Program-made: the position numbers and the translations under genes
DNA from: Lineus longissimus
Lineage: Eukaryota; Nemertea; Pilidiophora; Heteronemertea; Lineidae
Assembly: GCF_910592395.1 (NCBI RefSeq)
Contig: NC_088316.1
Coordinates: 5,768,001-5,828,000, forward strand
Reading direction: 5' to 3'
Length of the DNA: 60,000 nt
Shown: positions 9,792-21,250 of the stretch, piece by piece
How the letters are laid out: each line of letters begins with the position of its first letter
Position numbering within the stretch: position 1 is the stretch's first letter
Notes under the pieces: model-generated
Told to the model about the DNA's origin: nothing
Seen by the model: only the letters and a program-made list of their open reading frames with translations
The model's database searches: none

Positions 9792-12700
9792 ATGAAATTT
9801 CCAGCCACGCCACCTGAATTACAAAATCTATTTCAACTTGAAGAGCGATTGATTGCTTTGAGAATACCATTCATGCAAATACGACAGTTACCAAGAGGCT
9901 CACAATTATCCATGAAAGGATCAGTAGTCAACGTTCCAACAGATGTGGAAACTACAGTCAATTCACTTCCAAGAACATTTGATAAAACATGCACAATTCC
10001 AATAAAATTAAAAAGAAAGCTATCCTATTCACATGCGATGACTACACAGAATGTACGTCCCGCTGTAATCATAACTGCACTGCATTATCTGATGAACAAT
10101 AGTGAATTATATAAAAATGCCAATTTGACAGTGAATGATCGGTGGCTTCAAAGTTTCCCTGCTGTAGTTGTAGAACTTGAAGAGGAGAGTCCAGTTTTTG
10201 ACACTAACGATAATCCAGACAGTTCCATTGATGTTGACACACTTGTTAAAGAATTTGAAGAAGCTGAACAATATAACCCTGATGATCATTTTGAAGAAAT
10301 CCAAGATGATCCAGCAGGCAATCTTGATACTTTACTGGATGAACCTGAAATATCCAATACCTATGTATATTCATTTGCACCAGGTGAAAATCAGAGGCCA
10401 CTTGGCCTGTTCCAAGATAAAGATTCTGAATACCTCTGCTTTCCATGTATATTTATTGGACAGAGACGCCCAGATAGTAAAGAACGTAAAGTTCCTGTTC
10501 ATTATAGTGACATATGTAAATGGGAACTCCGAGCTGCAGATAGAAGAGTGGCTAAATCAGTGCCAAACCTTTTCTACAAAATGAAAAAGCTGCAAATCAA
10601 GCAAATTTCAGATAAAGTTCAACTGGCTATGCGACGATGTAAAACACAAGGTAAAACGTATCACGCTAGTGATTTATTGAATGCTACTGTTGTAAATGAA
10701 ATAACCAGATTAGATGAAGGATACCGAATCTTCAGGACTATAAGAAGTTCGCCACCATATTTTGAAGCTAAAAAAAAGGAACTCTTTGCACTGATAAGAC
10801 AATTGGGTTTGCCCACTTGGTTTATATCACTATCTGCTGCTGAAACAAGATGGATTGACCTTCTTCGTACTCTGGGGAATTTGTTGGATAACAAAACCTA
10901 TTCAGACAATGAAATACTTGATTTCAATTGGACCAAAAAGTGCGACTTGATTAAATCAGATCCTGTTACTTGTGTGAGATTCTTTGATCATCGAATCCAT
11001 ACTTTTCTTCATACTGTATTGTTAAGTCCTCATAATCCCATTGGCAAAGTAACAGAATACTTCTACCGTGTAGAAATGCAACAAAGAGGAAGCCCACACA
11101 TTCATATGCTAATGTGGATTGCAAATGCACCGCAATTTGATATAGACTCTGATGAAGATCTAGTCAAATTCATAGACCAATACGTAACGTGTTCACTTTC
11201 TCATACATCTGATGTAGCCTTCATTCAACTCCAACTACATAAGCACAGTATGACATGTCGAAAAAACGGAAAAGCAATTTGTCGCTTCAACTTTCCTCTG
11301 CCACCAATGCCTGCCACAAAAATCTTGCGCCCATTTGAAATAGAACCAGAGGACATTGCTAAACACAAATCAAATTACACCAAAATAACCGCTGAATTAA
11401 ACGCAATGGGAGATGGTTCAGATATATCCTTCAATGAATTTCTAGAAAAATTAGAATTATCCGAGGATGAATATTATTCTGCTCTCAGGACATCAATCAA
11501 TGGACCCAAAGTCTTTTTGAAACGAGAGCCATCAGAAATCCGAGTAAATGCCTACATGAAATCATTAGTAAATGTTTGGAAAGCCAATCATGATATCCAG
11601 TTCGTTTTGGATGCATTTGCTTGTGCAACATATATAGTGTCCTATGTCAGCAAATCAGCTCGTGGCATGAGTAATTTATTACACAACGCTTGTACAGAAG
11701 CAAGAAATGGAAACAACAATTTACGCCAGCAAGTTCGACATATTGGAAACAAATTTCTGAATGCGTGTGAAATATCAGCTCAAGAATCTGCTTATCTCGT
11801 CATGCAGTTACCCCTAACTAAAGCAACACGTGATGTTATATTCCTTCCAACAGCACAACCTGATGATCGTACTTTTTTAATCAAGAGTACTGCTGAATTA
11901 GAAAAACTTCCTCCGAATTCAACTGATATCAAAGTGGGTAATATAATATCAAGATATAGTACTAGACCAAAACAGTTGGAAAATTGGTGTTTAGCAGATT
12001 ATGCCTCAAAACTCAATATTACTTATCCAAAACAAAAAAATGACCCATTCAAAGATAATTTAGACGATATTGATGAAGACTTGATTAACCCTGACACTGA
12101 AAATTTGCAAGCTGATAATGATGAAAATGAAGTAAACTTCACTACGAACAGTGGTGTAGTCTATAAATTGAAAAAGAACCCAAAAGTCATTAGATATGTG
12201 CGATACAATGTAAACACTGATCCTGAAAACTGTTACCGAGAAAGAATTCTTCTCTTCATACCGTGGAGAAATGAAACCACAGATTTACTTGGTGGCCATA
12301 GCACACATTATGCCCATTATAATGCCAAGAAATCCATAATCGATATCAAAAGAAAGCAATATGAACACATGGCTGACATCCTTGATGAAGCTGCAAAAAG
12401 AGCTGAAACTGAATCACAATCGTTTGATGGCATTGCACCAGGCAACATGCACACAGAAACTCAAGATGCTGATCAAACAGTTCATGATTGTCCAGAATTA
12501 GCTTTCTTCAACCCTGCAAACAGTGAACAAATGAGAACTTACGATATAGGGGTTGACATTGGACTTCATCCTCAAAAAGAATCACACCACTTTGATAAAC
12601 TACCAGGCAGAATATCTGATGAAGAATACCACCAATTGGTGAGAGATTTAAATAGGAAACAGCGTGACATCTTCAAACATGTATTGAAACATATTAAAAC

Positions 12701-14864
12701 GTCATCTAAACAATTACACTTATTTGTCACAGGTGGTGCTGGTGTAGGCAAAAGTGTTACTATTAAAGCTATTCATCAAAGTCTACTCCGTTGTTTATCT
12801 ACGAATGCAGGCGATGACCCTGAACATTGTCGTATTCTACTAACTGCTCCAACTGGAACGGCAGCATACAATATTCGTGGCACCACCCTGCACACAGCTT
12901 TCCATATTTTACCAAACCAAGGCTTGAAATACACTAAGTTACCAAATAATCTGAGTGAAAAATACATAACATACTACAGAAATCTATCTGTTCTCATCAT
13001 TGATGAAATCAGTATGGTCGGGCGAAATATGTTCCAATTCCTATCTCTTAGATTACAAGAACTAAAAGGTAATAAAGAGCCATTTGGTGGCATTCATGTC
13101 ATTACTTTCGGAGATCTGTACCAACTGCAACCAGTTATGGACAAGTGGATTTTCTCAGATCAAGCCAAAAGAGAAAAGGTTGATTATAGAGATTTAGCCA
13201 CCAATTTGTGGACTGGTGAACAATTCAATACTAGTAATGATAATGAACCAAACCAGACCTATTCTAATAACGCTGAAAATGAAAATGAATGCCATTTCGA
13301 GATGTTTGAACTAACCGAAATTATGCGCCAAAAAGATGACATGGATTTTGCACAACTGCTCAATCGTTTAAGAGAAGGCAAACACACAAAAGATGACATT
13401 GAAACATTAAACTCGAGAGTAATTTCCAAAGATGATCCTAATTATCCCAAAAATGCATTACACTTGTACTGTACAAGAGCTAATGTATCAACACACAACC
13501 AATTCATCTTTGATCACGTATCATGTGAAAAAATCATTGTCAAACCTGTTGACACAGTAATAAGTGATTTTAGTGATCAAGTCAAACAAACCATTATTGA
13601 ACGTATTCCTGATGACCCTTCTGTAACAGCTGGCCTAGTAAATGAACTGTCAGTAGCAGTTGGCTTGCCTTACATGATCACATGCAATGTAAATATTAGT
13701 GATGGGTTGACTAATGGAACCATGTGTGAAATGAAAAGAATCCACTATATGAATAATTTTGAGCGACCTGCAATTCTTTGGGTATTGTTCCAAGATCCAG
13801 AAGTTGGAAAAACTATACGATCTACTTACAAATCATTCTTTTCAACTGATACCCCAAGAGACTGGACTCCCATTTTCGCCGTAAAACGCACATTTTACCG
13901 TGGCAAGAGCTACGCACCGGTTACAAGGACTCAATTTCCATTAACAATTGGAGCCTCAAAAACTATCTGGAAAGCACAAGGTTATTCCCTAAAAGAAGTC
14001 GTTGTTGACATGACTTCACGTAGAAAAATCAACCATGTACACTACGTTGCATTGAGCAGAGTTACAAATATCAATGTCTTATTCATTTTGAATTTACAAG
14101 AAGACAAAATAGGTACTGACTCAGTTGTTACCGAAGAAATGGATAGACTCAGACACGAATCTCACTTAAAGTTCAATTACATCATACCGTCAGTACTTGA
14201 ACAAGACTATCTGAAATTAATATTCCACAATACAAGATCCTTAAATCTTCATATGAATGATATATCTGCTGATCACCATATGATGGCTGCAGACATACTA
14301 CTTGTAGCAGAATCTCGTCTTCTTGCCACAGACACCAATGATACTTTTGACATCCCAAACTTTCATCTCTTTCGAAATGATCAACTTAATACAACTACTG
14401 CAAGAAGACCACCACATGGTTTAGCTGTATATATATCAGCTCCTCTTTCTCAGTTCTGTACAGTTCAACATGTATCAACTCCAAACTTCGAAGCCACCTG
14501 CATTTCTCTGTCAAAATCCATGCTCTTCCTCCAAATCATCTGCTTGTACAAGTCGCCTTCGTGTTCACTTACAGAATTGTGTGCAAAGCTTCAAACAATT
14601 GCATCAGAAATAGATCTTACAAAACCTTTTCTTGTCGTTGGTGATTTCAACTTCGACATTTGGAATGGCAAAAATGATTCGCATTTGCAAAGAGTTTCCA
14701 ATATATTAGGATGTGAACAATTCATCAATGAAATTACAACTGATTATGATTCACAGATTGATATGGTATTTTACAATCGAACCAATCTTATTACATCAAC
14801 AATAGAATCAACCTGGTCAGATCATAAAATTATCTTAATAGCTAATCCTCTTAACACTCATTGA
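9792..14864 (+). CDS. Helentron ORF2: Rep nuclease, PIF1-type helicase and C-terminal EEP endonuclease
   Basis: 1690 residues with no internal stop. The N-terminus (LEERLIALRIPFMQI; LPRG) is the conserved region preceding Rep in animal Helitrons. Rep is shown by the metal-binding HIH at residues 436-438 (11,097-11,105) and the tyrosine motif YIVSYVSK at 614-621, whose tyrosines would attack DNA in rolling-circle transposition. The helicase has Walker A GGAGVGKS at 981-988, Walker B IIDEIS with Asp at 1071, and later PIF1 motifs through VALSRV. Residues about 1475-1690 form an endonuclease/exonuclease/phosphatase domain (HNTRSL, AESRL, GDFNFD, SQIDMV, SDHK), the domain that marks Helentrons among Helitrons. 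All recognised catalytic residues are present. The start at 9792 is the first ATG after the in-frame TAA; the original protein probably began at 7248 or at the 2A site. Confidence 0.95.
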   Translation: MKFPATPPELQNLFQLEERLIALRIPFMQIRQLPRGSQLSMKGSVVNVPTDVETTVNSLPRTFDKTCTIPIKLKRKLSYSHAMTTQNVRPAVIITALHYLMNNSELYKNANLTVNDRWLQSFPAVVVELEEESPVFDTNDNPDSSIDVDTLVKEFEEAEQYNPDDHFEEIQDDPAGNLDTLLDEPEISNTYVYSFAPGENQRPLGLFQDKDSEYLCFPCIFIGQRRPDSKERKVPVHYSDICKWELRAADRRVAKSVPNLFYKMKKLQIKQISDKVQLAMRRCKTQGKTYHASDLLNATVVNEITRLDEGYRIFRTIRSSPPYFEAKKKELFALIRQLGLPTWFISLSAAETRWIDLLRTLGNLLDNKTYSDNEILDFNWTKKCDLIKSDPVTCVRFFDHRIHTFLHTVLLSPHNPIGKVTEYFYRVEMQQRGSPHIHMLMWIANAPQFDIDSDEDLVKFIDQYVTCSLSHTSDVAFIQLQLHKHSMTCRKNGKAICRFNFPLPPMPATKILRPFEIEPEDIAKHKSNYTKITAELNAMGDGSDISFNEFLEKLELSEDEYYSALRTSINGPKVFLKREPSEIRVNAYMKSLVNVWKANHDIQFVLDAFACATYIVSYVSKSARGMSNLLHNACTEARNGNNNLRQQVRHIGNKFLNACEISAQESAYLVMQLPLTKATRDVIFLPTAQPDDRTFLIKSTAELEKLPPNSTDIKVGNIISRYSTRPKQLENWCLADYASKLNITYPKQKNDPFKDNLDDIDEDLINPDTENLQADNDENEVNFTTNSGVVYKLKKNPKVIRYVRYNVNTDPENCYRERILLFIPWRNETTDLLGGHSTHYAHYNAKKSIIDIKRKQYEHMADILDEAAKRAETESQSFDGIAPGNMHTETQDADQTVHDCPELAFFNPANSEQMRTYDIGVDIGLHPQKESHHFDKLPGRISDEEYHQLVRDLNRKQRDIFKHVLKHIKTSSKQLHLFVTGGAGVGKSVTIKAIHQSLLRCLSTNAGDDPEHCRILLTAPTGTAAYNIRGTTLHTAFHILPNQGLKYTKLPNNLSEKYITYYRNLSVLIIDEISMVGRNMFQFLSLRLQELKGNKEPFGGIHVITFGDLYQLQPVMDKWIFSDQAKREKVDYRDLATNLWTGEQFNTSNDNEPNQTYSNNAENENECHFEMFELTEIMRQKDDMDFAQLLNRLREGKHTKDDIETLNSRVISKDDPNYPKNALHLYCTRANVSTHNQFIFDHVSCEKIIVKPVDTVISDFSDQVKQTIIERIPDDPSVTAGLVNELSVAVGLPYMITCNVNISDGLTNGTMCEMKRIHYMNNFERPAILWVLFQDPEVGKTIRSTYKSFFSTDTPRDWTPIFAVKRTFYRGKSYAPVTRTQFPLTIGASKTIWKAQGYSLKEVVVDMTSRRKINHVHYVALSRVTNINVLFILNLQEDKIGTDSVVTEEMDRLRHESHLKFNYIIPSVLEQDYLKLIFHNTRSLNLHMNDISADHHMMAADILLVAESRLLATDTNDTFDIPNFHLFRNDQLNTTTARRPPHGLAVYISAPLSQFCTVQHVSTPNFEATCISLSKSMLFLQIICLYKSPSCSLTELCAKLQTIASEIDLTKPFLVVGDFNFDIWNGKNDSHLQRVSNILGCEQFINEITTDYDSQIDMVFYNRTNLITSTIESTWSDHKIILIANPLNTH

Positions 14865-16176
14865 TGCTCTCTATGACAAATAACCTACATCCAGTTAAGA
14901 AGTATGGGCGGAGAGGTGGGGAGGAGGTGGACTAAATTAGGAACAGTTATATCATCATTTTCACATTCATTGTTTAACTTAGGACATAGTATGTTTGTAT
15001 ATGGTACTAGTTATCATAACAAAAGGGTTAGTTTTTTCAACCCTAAGGGGCCATACTTTTAGTATGTACGCATGAGAGGGGGGGGCTGTCCAGCAAATTG
15101 GTGTCAAAATGAGTACTCTAATGTATTTGCTGTACATTATTTTCTATCTACTATGCGTGCATGGGAGGGGGGGGGGGGTCTCAAAAACAAGGAAAATGTG
15201 CTTACATACTAAAAGTAAGCCCCCTATAATGAGGCATTTTAAGCCGATATTATACATTTTACTTTCTTGTAATATTACCTAGGTGTACATGTGGTAATTT
15301 AGTTTACAACAAGACGAGGGGACAATGGTGGAACATAGATAACATCAAAAGTAAATCTTGATAACATCAGTGATATAAACCTCCTCATCCTCCAATGCTA
15401 CCTTGGTCTACTTTGCTTGATTTCAAAGGTGCAATCTGCACTTTCATTACAAAATCAATGAATGCTAAATAATCCAGTACCAGACTTCTTTCCACCACCT
15501 GCAGCTAAACATGAATTCAGTACTGGAGCTGCATTGTACCGCGACTGGGTGGGGGGGGGGGGGGGATGTCCCATAGAGGAACATATGACCAGTATAGACA
15601 ACTTGGACTTTAAATGCACACATTAGCAATAGCATACATGGACTCATCTGACACTTTGATTCTGTACCTAATACGGTACATAACAAAATGTGGAAAATTC
15701 AGTTGTGAATGATACGTTTCAACAGGATTAATACGAACTTCAAGAACATTACTGACACTTTCTAAAAGGATACGGATTCAACTAACGTCTACAAGTTTAA
15801 AGTTTCATCCCAAGTGTAAACAGGATTTCTCTGACGACATATTGTTGTGCTAAGGCTGCCTTTCGGAATTCCAACAGTATAAAGCCCTTCTCTCAACTAA
15901 CACTTCCTCCAGAACATGCCCTAAAAACTGAGTGATAAACACATCCAGATCTGACTACTACCACTATACCAGCAGCAATTCAATAACACTAACAGGTAAT
16001 TATCGAAATATCCTTTCCACTATCAAACCTTCAATCATACCATCCTAACTGAAAATTATTTAATAACCTCCTTATTTTATTCCTACAGATTTCATCATGA
16101 TTCTACACACACCACTTTTCTTTGCTCGTCTTGATGCTAACGTTTCATTTATATGTATTCCAGGTTCATCCTCAAC
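14865..16176. other. Spacer between Helentron ORF2 and the RPA-like gene
   Basis: Apart from the small MITE and a poly-G run at about 15,548-15,566, nothing coding is visible. Splice-acceptor-like ends (TATTCCTACAG at about 16,088 and ATGTATTCCAG at 16,163) lie just before the RPA start codon, so an untranslated first exon further up is possible. Confidence 0.5.
15046..15224. mobile_element. 179-bp MITE with TA flanks
   Basis: The left end AGGGGCCATACTTTTAGTAT and the right end ATACTAAAAGTAAGCCCC are inverted repeats with two mismatches, and both are bordered by TA (15,044-15,045 and 15,225-15,226). TA duplication suggests a Tc1/mariner-mobilised element. Two poly-G tracts lie inside. Confidence 0.75.
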
Positions 16177-17863
16177 ATGGCTTCCGCAACATCAAATTCA
16201 AATCAAGACAAACGTAAAGCAGAAGAGGTCGACAAAGTCGGATATATCCACAATGTATCCCCTATGAAACGTAGCAGAACCAATCATGACTACTTTAACT
16301 CCACGTTGCAAATAGGACCAAATGCATATACAAACATCTTAGGATTCAACAAGAAACATCTAGCCCAACTGAAAGAAGCAGCACAACACAAGTAAGTATA
16401 ACACTAACAGTCAACAGCGAACGACGCCATCGTCATGTCAAATCATAATTTCACAGATGCCAATATTATTGGTAAATTATTAATTTTCTCTTCAATTGAA
16501 AATAACCATAGAAGACTTTGTTCCCTGGAAACACGAAAAAAAGACAATCCCTCCTCTTTACAACAATTTCAGTATTACCTGTCATCATGTCTTATTATTT
16601 CAAACCTTCATCTCCACCATCGTAAACACACAAACCTCAAATTCCAAGATAACACAACTTCTAATAACTATCAACATAACAAAACTTTGCATGTATTCTT
16701 CTATTTCAGAAGCCCAGTTAAAATAAACAAGGCTGCACTCGTACCTAATTTGAAAGAGAGCAACAAAATGGATATAAAGATACAGTATCCAACACAGATT
16801 TCAACTCACCCAACGGCGCTGTCATTCAAGTATAAACAACCACAGGAAGAAAAGTCACTCACCATGCCAACCATCAAAGATATCAAAACCCATCAAGCAA
16901 CTGAACGACAGAAGGTCAGTTCTTCTCGACAAATAATACATTTCTAATATTGCTCAATATAACTAAAACACAACAGTAAACCTTAGAGCTTACTTAGACT
17001 ATAATTTACAACTACGTACTATAGTACACATCAACCTCGTCAAATCCAATTAACTTGCACCTTAAATCAGATTCATGATTAATCATGGCCAACTAATTAC
17101 AACTGAGTCTTTAGATAGTTATCCACTAAAATCTTAACAATATCAAACACTAATTCAGGCACCTTACGTTTTATCCCTAATGCTTGGTGCTTTCCTTTTT
17201 CAGCTCAATGTCACAGGCCGAATTACAAAGGTTCTGGAAGAAGAATCCATACAGTCAGTGTTTGGCACGGACCTCGCAAAGAAAGTATTTGCCCTTGCCG
17301 ATGAAGAAGAAACCATCGCCATCGCTCTGTATAGTACCTTGATACCTACAGTCGAATTGGACAAAACGTACTCTTTCAAAAATGTATCTATCCGCCAGAA
17401 CAACGACACAAAGACCCTCACCACAACACCAACAACTGAAATAACGCCAGCTGATGATATCATTGCTTGTGACAAACTTCCAAAGTGTGAAAATGTTTCA
17501 CATCTCCTGCTGGCAACTTGTCAACAAATTGAAGTCTCCAGTTCAAAATCCTGCAGCAGTTGTAAAAAGAATTTACCAAACCCGAACATCCTGCAAGCTA
17601 AAACATTCAAATGCCCCAACTGTAACATGCGACAAATCACTGAACTTGTCACAAATCATATTAAAGCCAAGATGAACATCAAAGACAATGGCAACATTTA
17701 TCGCTTAACTGCCTTCTCAGATCTATTAACTAACTTCCTCAAAGCCAACTTCATCAACCTGGATTCAATAGAAGATATGGAAGTTTTCTTCCTAGAGTTG
17801 CCACCTTTTCATTTATCATACAACTCCGCTACCATGGCTGTAACATACATGGCCACTCATTAA
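16177..17863 (+). CDS. Helentron-encoded RPA70-like single-strand DNA-binding protein, three exons
   Basis: Exons are 16,177-16,391, 16,710-16,914 and 17,204-17,863. Introns begin GTAAGT and GTCAGT and end TTTCAG and TTTTCAG. The phases agree (215 + 205 + 660 nt = 359 codons plus stop). The third exon opens with LNVTGRITKVLEEES, continues with YSFKNVSIRQNNDTKTLTTT, typical of an RPA large-subunit OB fold, and has a CxxC...CxxC zinc ribbon (CSSC, CPNC) as in RPA70 domain C. RPA-like genes with introns are known passengers of animal Helitrons; the protein would bind single-stranded DNA during rolling-circle transfer. It shares the strand of the Rep-helicase ORF and lies within the element. The first 70 residues are Lys-rich and less conserved (MKRSR may be a nuclear localisation signal). 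The start choice at 16,177 over 16,153 is uncertain. Confidence 0.88.
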
Positions 17864-18225
17864 CACTTGAACAAGACAAACGTCCAGTTCTGTTCTGAGT
17901 TCATACTTCATATGCCCCTATCTGTACATTTGCTAAAGAACGTACATGTATGCTCAGTTCATCAACCTATCATAGTTATCTTAAAGTTACATGTTATTAT
18001 TTCATTTCATTGTGATCTGTGATTGATTTGACTTGTGCAATTTGTTACATTTCTTCAATATCGAACTGTAATAGAGGTTTCCCACATGACATTTGACAAA
18101 CACCTCCCAGTGCATTTCCTCTACGACCATATCGTAACAACATAATAGAATACTAGTATGCATTTGCAGGTCACCCTCTGATGACAGTGGGATTTCTCTA
18201 TATCATTGTTATCTTAAAGTCACAT
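17864..18225. other. Region after the RPA-like gene, no features seen
   Basis: AT-rich sequence without a convincing AATAAA close to the stop codon and without open frames of note. It is presumably 3' untranslated and flanking sequence of the Helentron gene. Confidence 0.4.
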
Positions 18226-18292
18226 TTTTGGCTCACCGTAGGGGAGTCGATACAATAGCGCTGTGTCTGTCGTCGTCGTCCATCGTATCCTG
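18226..18292 (+). mobile_element. Orphan Helentron-type 5' end
   Basis: TTTTTGGCTCACCGTA and GGGGAGTC, followed by ATAGCGCTGTGTCTGTC and GTC repeats, match the 5' end at 19,479-19,560 nearly base for base for about 65 bp and then diverge. No matching 3' end lies between this point and 19,480. It is a truncated copy, or the outer of two nested copies. Confidence 0.7.
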
Positions 18293-18439
18293 TGCTCTGT
18301 TTTATTTCATTTTGTTGAATCTGTAATTCTATATCTAATTCTATATGTAATTCAAATGTGATTCACACGAATCAAAACTATATCAGGTGGCACACAAAAA
18401 ACAAGTACACAATATATTTTGTTATCAGTCAAAAAGTCT

Positions 18440-19090
18440 CCATCGCATTGTAATGCAATTTCTTGCACATTTTTTTTGTTTGACATCTTTCACATCTTCT
18501 GATAAGAGTTTCAATGAAACATCTGAAATGTTTTAGAAGTAATAGGCATTTGAAAAATTGGACAGAAAAGTGTAATGCCAGACCTTCAATAACCACAAAA
18601 ACAAATTTCTGGCTATAACTGCCATAATATTGCTGGTATGATTATGATTTTCATGTCAAAGTATACGTTGTCGTGACCAAGAAATCATTTAAACTTGGTT
18701 TAGGAGTTGTTACACCATTGCATCATGGGAATTGCTTCTGGTTTTTTAGGCCAATTCACAGCCATCTTTGATTTCCCATAATGCGATTGTGGTGCAACTC
18801 CGAAACCAGGCTTAAATGATACCTTGACCCAAAAAACCTATATTTCGACACTAAAATAGTTATCCTATCTGGAATATTATGGAAGTTATAGCTAAAAAAT
18901 ATGTTTTATGAATCACCCTACATGTCATAGGCCTGGCATTTTCATATCATACCTCAATTTTTCAAATGCTAGTAACTTCTAAAATATTTTAAGTTTTTCA
19001 TTGAAATTTCATAGTAAGGCGAGAAAGAAGTCAAATAATTGTGAAATGGCATTTCAGCATGATAAATATTTCCATACTTATAATGAAAAC
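18440..19090. repeat. Imperfect long inverted repeat (foldback), about 600 bp
   Basis: Words in the left arm (ATGTTTTAGAAGTAATAGGC, CATTTGAAAAATTG, TAATGCCAG) reappear inverted in the right arm (CTGGCATT, CAATTTTTCAAATG, TAACTTCTAAAATATT). The arms meet near 18,745. It could fold into a hairpin about 250 bp long, like a foldback MITE. Arm divergence suggests it is old. Confidence 0.75.
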
Positions 19091-19480
19091 GTTTGTGGAC
19101 TCATTTTTTTCTGCACCACCCGATATATATACTTTGAAAATGATTCCAATCACCTGCTGGTCAGGACAATTTGATACCAATAAAAAAACATCTCATTTTT
19201 CAACTCTTGGTTCATTTGTTCAATTATTTTCCTGTCTTCAGCATCTAAGCTATGCTACATTGCCCCAGTATCAGAAAGATAACCACAGATTCCAACTACC
19301 ATATATGGACCACTTCCAACTTTCCTAATACAAGTAAGAAATATGGTAATTTACGTGTTCGCTAAACACCTTCAGCACTCCTACTCTGCAATCAGGACAA
19401 TATAACAAAAGACATCTTCAGTCATCATATAAAAGCTACTTCATACAGCCTGTCAGCTCAGTACAATCCCCATGTGCCTT

Positions 19481-19521
19481 TTTGGCTCACCGTAAGGGGA
19501 GTCTATACGATAGCGCTGTGT

Positions 19522-19552
<31 letters not shown>

Positions 19553-21250
19553 ATCCTAACAGTGGCACGTTTCTTAACTGCTAGGGCTATGAACTTGAAA
19601 CTTTGTACACAGAATGCCCTAGGTCAGCTGACCTCTGACACTGATTTTCGGTCCGATCTGATTCTCTGTTTGGCCACCAGGGGGCCAAATGTCGATATCT
19701 AAAAAGTGTGATATCTCGCTTATTAGTGACTTGTTTTCGATAAAACTTTTGTTGTAGGTACTCATAGCAAATATACATTTTATATTATACGGGTTTTTAA
19801 TTTGACCTTGTTTTCAAGGTCGCAGAGGTCATATGGCGTAAATTGGCCATTAGAGTGTAAACTATGGCACGTTTCTTAACCACTAAAGCTATGAACTTGA
19901 AACTTGGTACATATAACCCCCTATATCACATAGCCTCTGGTGCTGAATTTTGGTTCGATCTGATTCCTAACTTTGCCACCAGGGGGCCAAAAGTGGAAAT
20001 CTAAAAAGTGTGATATCTCGCTTATAAGTGACTTGTTTTCGATAAAACTTTTGTTGTAGGTACTCATAGCAAATATACATTTTATATTATACGGGTTTTC
20101 AATTTGACCTACTTTTCAAGGTCACAGAGGTCATATGGCGTAAATTGGCCATTAGAGTGTAAACTATGGCACGTTTCTTAACCACTAAAGCTATGAACTT
20201 GAAACTTGGTACATATAACCCCCTATATCACATAGCCTCTGGCGCTGAATTTTGGTTCGATCTGATTCCTAACTTTGCCACCAGGGGGCCAAAAGTGGAA
20301 ATCTAAAAAGTGTGATATCTCGCTTATAAGTGACTTGTTTTCGATAAAATTCTTATGGTAGGTACTGTTTGGAAGAATACATCACATATTTTACGGGTTT
20401 TCAATTTGACCTACTTTTCAAGGTCACAGAAGTCATATGGCGTAAATTGGCTGTTAGAGTGTAAACTATGGCACGTTTCTTAACCAGTAAAGCTATGAAC
20501 TTGAAACTTGGTGCATATAACCCCCTACATCAGATAACGTCTGATGTCGAATTTTGGCCTGATCTGATTCTTTATTCGGTCACCAGGGGGCCATAACGGA
20601 AAAAGGAAGAAGTGCAATATCTTGCCTATTTGAGTGAATTGTTTTTGATAAAATTTTATGGCAGGGACTCCTAGCAAGGATACATCACATTTCCTATGAT
20701 TTTTGGATTTGACCTCCTTTTCTAGGTCACAGAGGTCAAATGGCGTAAATTGACCGTTCGAGTGTAACTATGGCACGTTTCTTAACTGCTAAAGCTATGA
20801 ACTTGAAAGTTGGTACATGTAACCCCCTACATCAGATAATCTCTGACACCGAATTTTGGCCTGATCTGATTCTTGATTTGGCCACCAGGGGGTCAAAACT
20901 GAAAAAGTAGGACGTGCAATATCTCGCTTATTAATGACTTTTTTTCGATGAATTTTTTATTGCAGGGACTCTTAGCAATCACACGATATTGATCTTGTTG
21001 ATGTCATAGACAATTATTGGTTGGATCATAAACTTATATATACTGCCCTGTCTTATTACTTGACATCAATACACATCTAAAAAAAGTCTTCATGCCTGAT
21101 TGTGTTCACCATATTCACCTCTAAACTAAGCATGATCCTGCCTAATAAAAGATGTATACGGTGAGCACAATGGCCCCTGGCCGTTTCATTTTAATTGCTA
21201 TCAATGGTTGCATGTCCTGTCGGCAAGCGCCAGGCCCATGGGCCTCTTGT
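19481..21250 (+). mobile_element. Non-autonomous Helentron (HINE-like) nested in the larger Helentron
   Basis: The left end is TTTGGCTCACCGTAAGGGGA; an inverted TACGGTGAGC lies at 21,157-21,166; the right end has AGGCCC-AT-GGGCCT (21,232-21,245) followed by CTTGT. This is the same layout as the ends at 3370 and 21,723. There is no duplication of flanking bases and insertion is at a T run. The core consists of five 302-bp tandem repeats and no protein gene. Tandem-repeat cores are known in HINE elements. The subterminal inverted repeat is about 65 bp from the terminal hairpin here but only 3 bp away in the large element. Confidence 0.8.
19564..21070 (+). repeat. 302-bp tandem repeat, five copies
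   Basis: The landmark GGCACGTTTCTTAAC occurs at 19,564, 19,866, 20,168, 20,470 and 20,772, exactly 302 bp apart each time. Copies 2 and 3 are almost identical and copies 1, 4 and 5 more diverged. Each contains CCACCAGGGGGCC and a TGACCT...AGGTCA pair (for example TTTGACCT and AAGGTCA near 20,103). The exact period over five copies with substitutions but almost no net indels suggests recent or homogenised copies. Confidence 0.95.

Noticed and set aside
10107-12967. Small frames on both strands across the Rep-helicase ORF
   Set aside because: Shadows of the long 9,792-14,864 frame; no family motif.
9792-14864. ORF2 as a canonical Helitron ending in CTRR
   Set aside because: The C-terminal EEP domain, the asymmetric inverted repeats and the T/T insertion site indicate a Helentron (Helitron2) instead.
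19498-19560. GTC trinucleotide run as a coding repeat
   Set aside because: It is part of the conserved Helentron 5' end also seen at 18,226 and lies in no supported gene.
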